Origin: Muricoccus harenae
GTDB taxonomy: Bacteria; Pseudomonadota; Alphaproteobacteria; Acetobacterales; Acetobacteraceae
NCBI RefSeq assembly: GCF_009848505.1
Contig: NZ_WWDL01000018.1
Coordinates: 45,562 to 109,561 of the forward strand
DNA: 64,000 nt
Reading direction: 5' to 3'
Shown here: in pieces, positions 62,639 to 64,000 of the stretch
Layout: every line of letters begins with the position of its first letter
Numbering within the stretch: position 1 is the stretch's first letter
Notes under the pieces: model-generated
The model's database searches: none
Seen by the model: only the letters and a program-made list of their open reading frames with translations
Told to the model about the DNA's origin: nothing
Position numbers and translations under genes: made by a program

Positions 62639-63841
62639 TCACGCGGCGGCGGGCACCGCCGCCGGTGCCGGCTCGCGGAGCGGCAGGTGGATCAGCGCCG
62701 CGAAGACCCCCGCCGCGATGGAGATGAGCCACATGGCGTCGTAGTTGCCCGTGCGGTCGAAGATGAGACCGGGGAGCCAGGCGCCGAGGAAGCCGCCGAT
62801 CTGGTGGCCCAGGAAGACGAGGCCAAAGATGGTGGCCAGCCAGCGCGTGCCGAAGAGCCGGGCGCAAAGCGAGACCGTCGGCGGGACTGTGGAGAGCCAG
62901 AGCACGCCCATCAGCGCGGAGAAGATCAGCACCGAGGCGGTGGTCTTCTCGGCCATGAAGAACACGGCGATGAGCAGGGCGCGCAGGGCGTAGATCGCCA
63001 CCAGAAGCTCCCGCCGCTTCCAGCGCTGCGTCAGCTCCCCGGCGCCCAGCGAGCCGATGATGTTGAACAGCCCGATCAGCGAGATCGACCAAGCGCCGAC
63101 CTGGATCGGCAGGTGGCACAGGGCGACGAAGCCCGGCATGTGCACGGCCAGGAAGGAGACATGCAGCCCGCAGACGAAGAAGCCGAAGAAGAGGCACCAG
63201 AACATGCGGGAGCGCAGCGCGCGGGAAAGGGCCTCGCGGGCGGATTCCTCCGGCTCGGCCGCCGCGGCCTTGGCCGGAGGATGGCCGGCGAGGGACAGGG
63301 CCAGGGGGATCATCAGCAGCGCGGCCGCGGCCATGGCCAGCAGCGCCCATTGCCAGCCGAGGCCGGAGAGGGCGAGGCCCGAGAGCGGCACCACCATGAA
63401 CTGCCCGATCGAGGAGCCCGCCGTGCCGAGGGCCGCCGCGCGGCCGCGCATCGTTTCGGGCAGCTGGCGGGTGAGGGAGGCGACGATCACCGGCATGCCG
63501 GCCGCCGAGACGGCGATGCCCATGATGAGCCCGGCGAAGAAGGTGAAGGCCCCGAGGCTGGGTGACAGCGCCATGCCGGCAATGCCGACGGCGTAGAGCA
63601 GCGCGCCCCCCATCACCACGGCGCGCCCGCCGAAGCGGTCCGCAAGCTGGCCAACGACGGGCTGACTGAAGCCATTCACCAGCACCTGGATGGCAATGGC
63701 CAGGGCGAAGCCGCTTGTTGACCAGCCGAGGGCGGTGGTCATCGGGGCGAGATAGAGGCCGAAGGACTGTCGCAGCCCCATGGCGAGGGCGGCGCAGCCA
63801 ACCGCCAGCGTCAGGAGCAGCACGAGTGACCGGCCTTGCAC
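62639..63841 (-). CDS. Major facilitator superfamily transporter
   Basis: A 400-residue 12-helix MFS permease. Loop 2-3 motif GQLADRFGGRAVVMGG and R/G-rich loops are visible; GLRQSFGLYLAPMTTALGWS resembles oxalate/formate and monocarboxylate-type MFS. I start at GTG 63841 (VQGRSLVLLLTL), which has GGGAG eight nt upstream. The frame's ATG at 63925 would lie inside an insertion sequence and should be discarded. The substrate is unknown. Confidence 0.9.
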   Translation of the reverse strand: MQGRSLVLLLTLAVGCAALAMGLRQSFGLYLAPMTTALGWSTSGFALAIAIQVLVNGFSQPVVGQLADRFGGRAVVMGGALLYAVGIAGMALSPSLGAFTFFAGLIMGIAVSAAGMPVIVASLTRQLPETMRGRAAALGTAGSSIGQFMVVPLSGLALSGLGWQWALLAMAAAALLMIPLALSLAGHPPAKAAAAEPEESAREALSRALRSRMFWCLFFGFFVCGLHVSFLAVHMPGFVALCHLPIQVGAWSISLIGLFNIIGSLGAGELTQRWKRRELLVAIYALRALLIAVFFMAEKTTASVLIFSALMGVLWLSTVPPTVSLCARLFGTRWLATIFGLVFLGHQIGGFLGAWLPGLIFDRTGNYDAMWLISIAAGVFAALIHLPLREPAPAAVPAAA

Positions 63842-63874
63842 GATGTTCCGCTCCCGAATACTTGGCACAGGTCT

Positions 63875-64000
63875 AGGGCGTGTCCTCAGATGGGGGATTC
63901 CCAGGATGGTGCTGGAGTGATTCATAGGGTGCCGGCAAGTTGTGGAGCAGCCGGGGAATGCGGCGATACGCGTTGCGTGACGATCAGTGGGTGCGGATCG
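63875..64000 (+). mobile_element. Left end of an IS5-like insertion sequence
   Basis: From about 63875 the sequence reads AGGGCGTGTCCTCAG and leads within 85 nt to a transposase start. The preceding CTAG may be the target. The element runs off the window. It is inserted about 35 bp upstream of the MFS start codon. Confidence 0.55.
63958..64000 (+). CDS. IS5-family transposase, first 14 codons
   Basis: ATG at 63958 encodes MRRYALRDDQWVRI, the usual opening of IS5-family transposases (a helix with a D-x-Q-W motif). The gene continues beyond the window, so integrity cannot be judged. Confidence 0.6.
   Translation, partial: MRRYALRDDQWVRI

Noticed and set aside
63842..63925. N-terminal extension of the MFS protein to ATG 63925
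   Set aside because: The extra codons come from the insertion sequence; GTG 63841 has a proper ribosome site.

Overview
The window is very GC-rich, densely packed DNA with long antisense shadow frames. It fits an alphaproteobacterium of the Acetobacteraceae, most like Roseomonas. Support comes from three orphan Bug-type solute-binding proteins, an alphaproteobacterial LexA box (GAAC-N7-GAAC) before recA, an alphaproteobacterial set of flagellar accessory genes, and a CckA-like kinase between flhB and recA. No tRNA, rRNA or CRISPR array is visible.

Layout. 1-13.9 kb is metabolic and accessory: the 3' end of gltB, a small protein with the spaced motifs of edema-factor/ExoY nucleotidyl cyclases, two GSTs, a TPR protein, a YpfJ-type metallopeptidase, an M81 peptidase, an alpha/beta hydrolase-Bug pair, a tandem pair of unknown small genes, a PHA depolymerase and two more Bug genes. 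14-25.7 kb holds an NdvA-like ABC exporter, a CBS protein, purU, an FMN reductase, thrS-infC (probable CTG start), greB, a purine/amide catabolic group (M20 amidohydrolase, flavin monooxygenase, uraH) and an SRAP gene broken by an in-frame amber codon. 25.7-43.9 kb is a flagellar and chemotaxis island: flgH-flgA-flgG-flgF on the minus strand behind a consensus sigma-54 promoter; fliL-fliM-DUF-motE-like-cheY-cheZ-TPR on the plus strand; speD-speE embedded; then fliP-fliO opposite flgB-flgC-fliE-fliQ-fliR-flhB and a CckA-like hybrid kinase. 44-49 kb is recA, a TerB-like gene and alaS. 49-64 kb holds a catalase-like/YdeP pair, an Anbu (bacterial proteasome homologue) operon with alpha-E and ATP-grasp genes but no transglutaminase, an AlkA-type glycosylase, an OmpR/EnvZ-type pair, DUF899, TSUP and MFS transporters, and at the right edge the start of an IS5-like insertion sequence.

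Most notable. (1) A perfect 23-bp tandem duplication splits a long TPR protein in the flagellar operon into two ORFs joined by a GTGA overlap; removing one copy restores a single 933-residue frame. (2) The conserved FlgF N-terminus lies out of frame with the only ribosome-bound ATG. (3) The SRAP gene carries an internal amber codon. (4) A compact edema-factor-like cyclase candidate stands alone. (5) Two roughly 120-nt imperfect palindromes lie in tandem between speE and fliP. Items 2 and 3 could be sequencing errors or real lesions.
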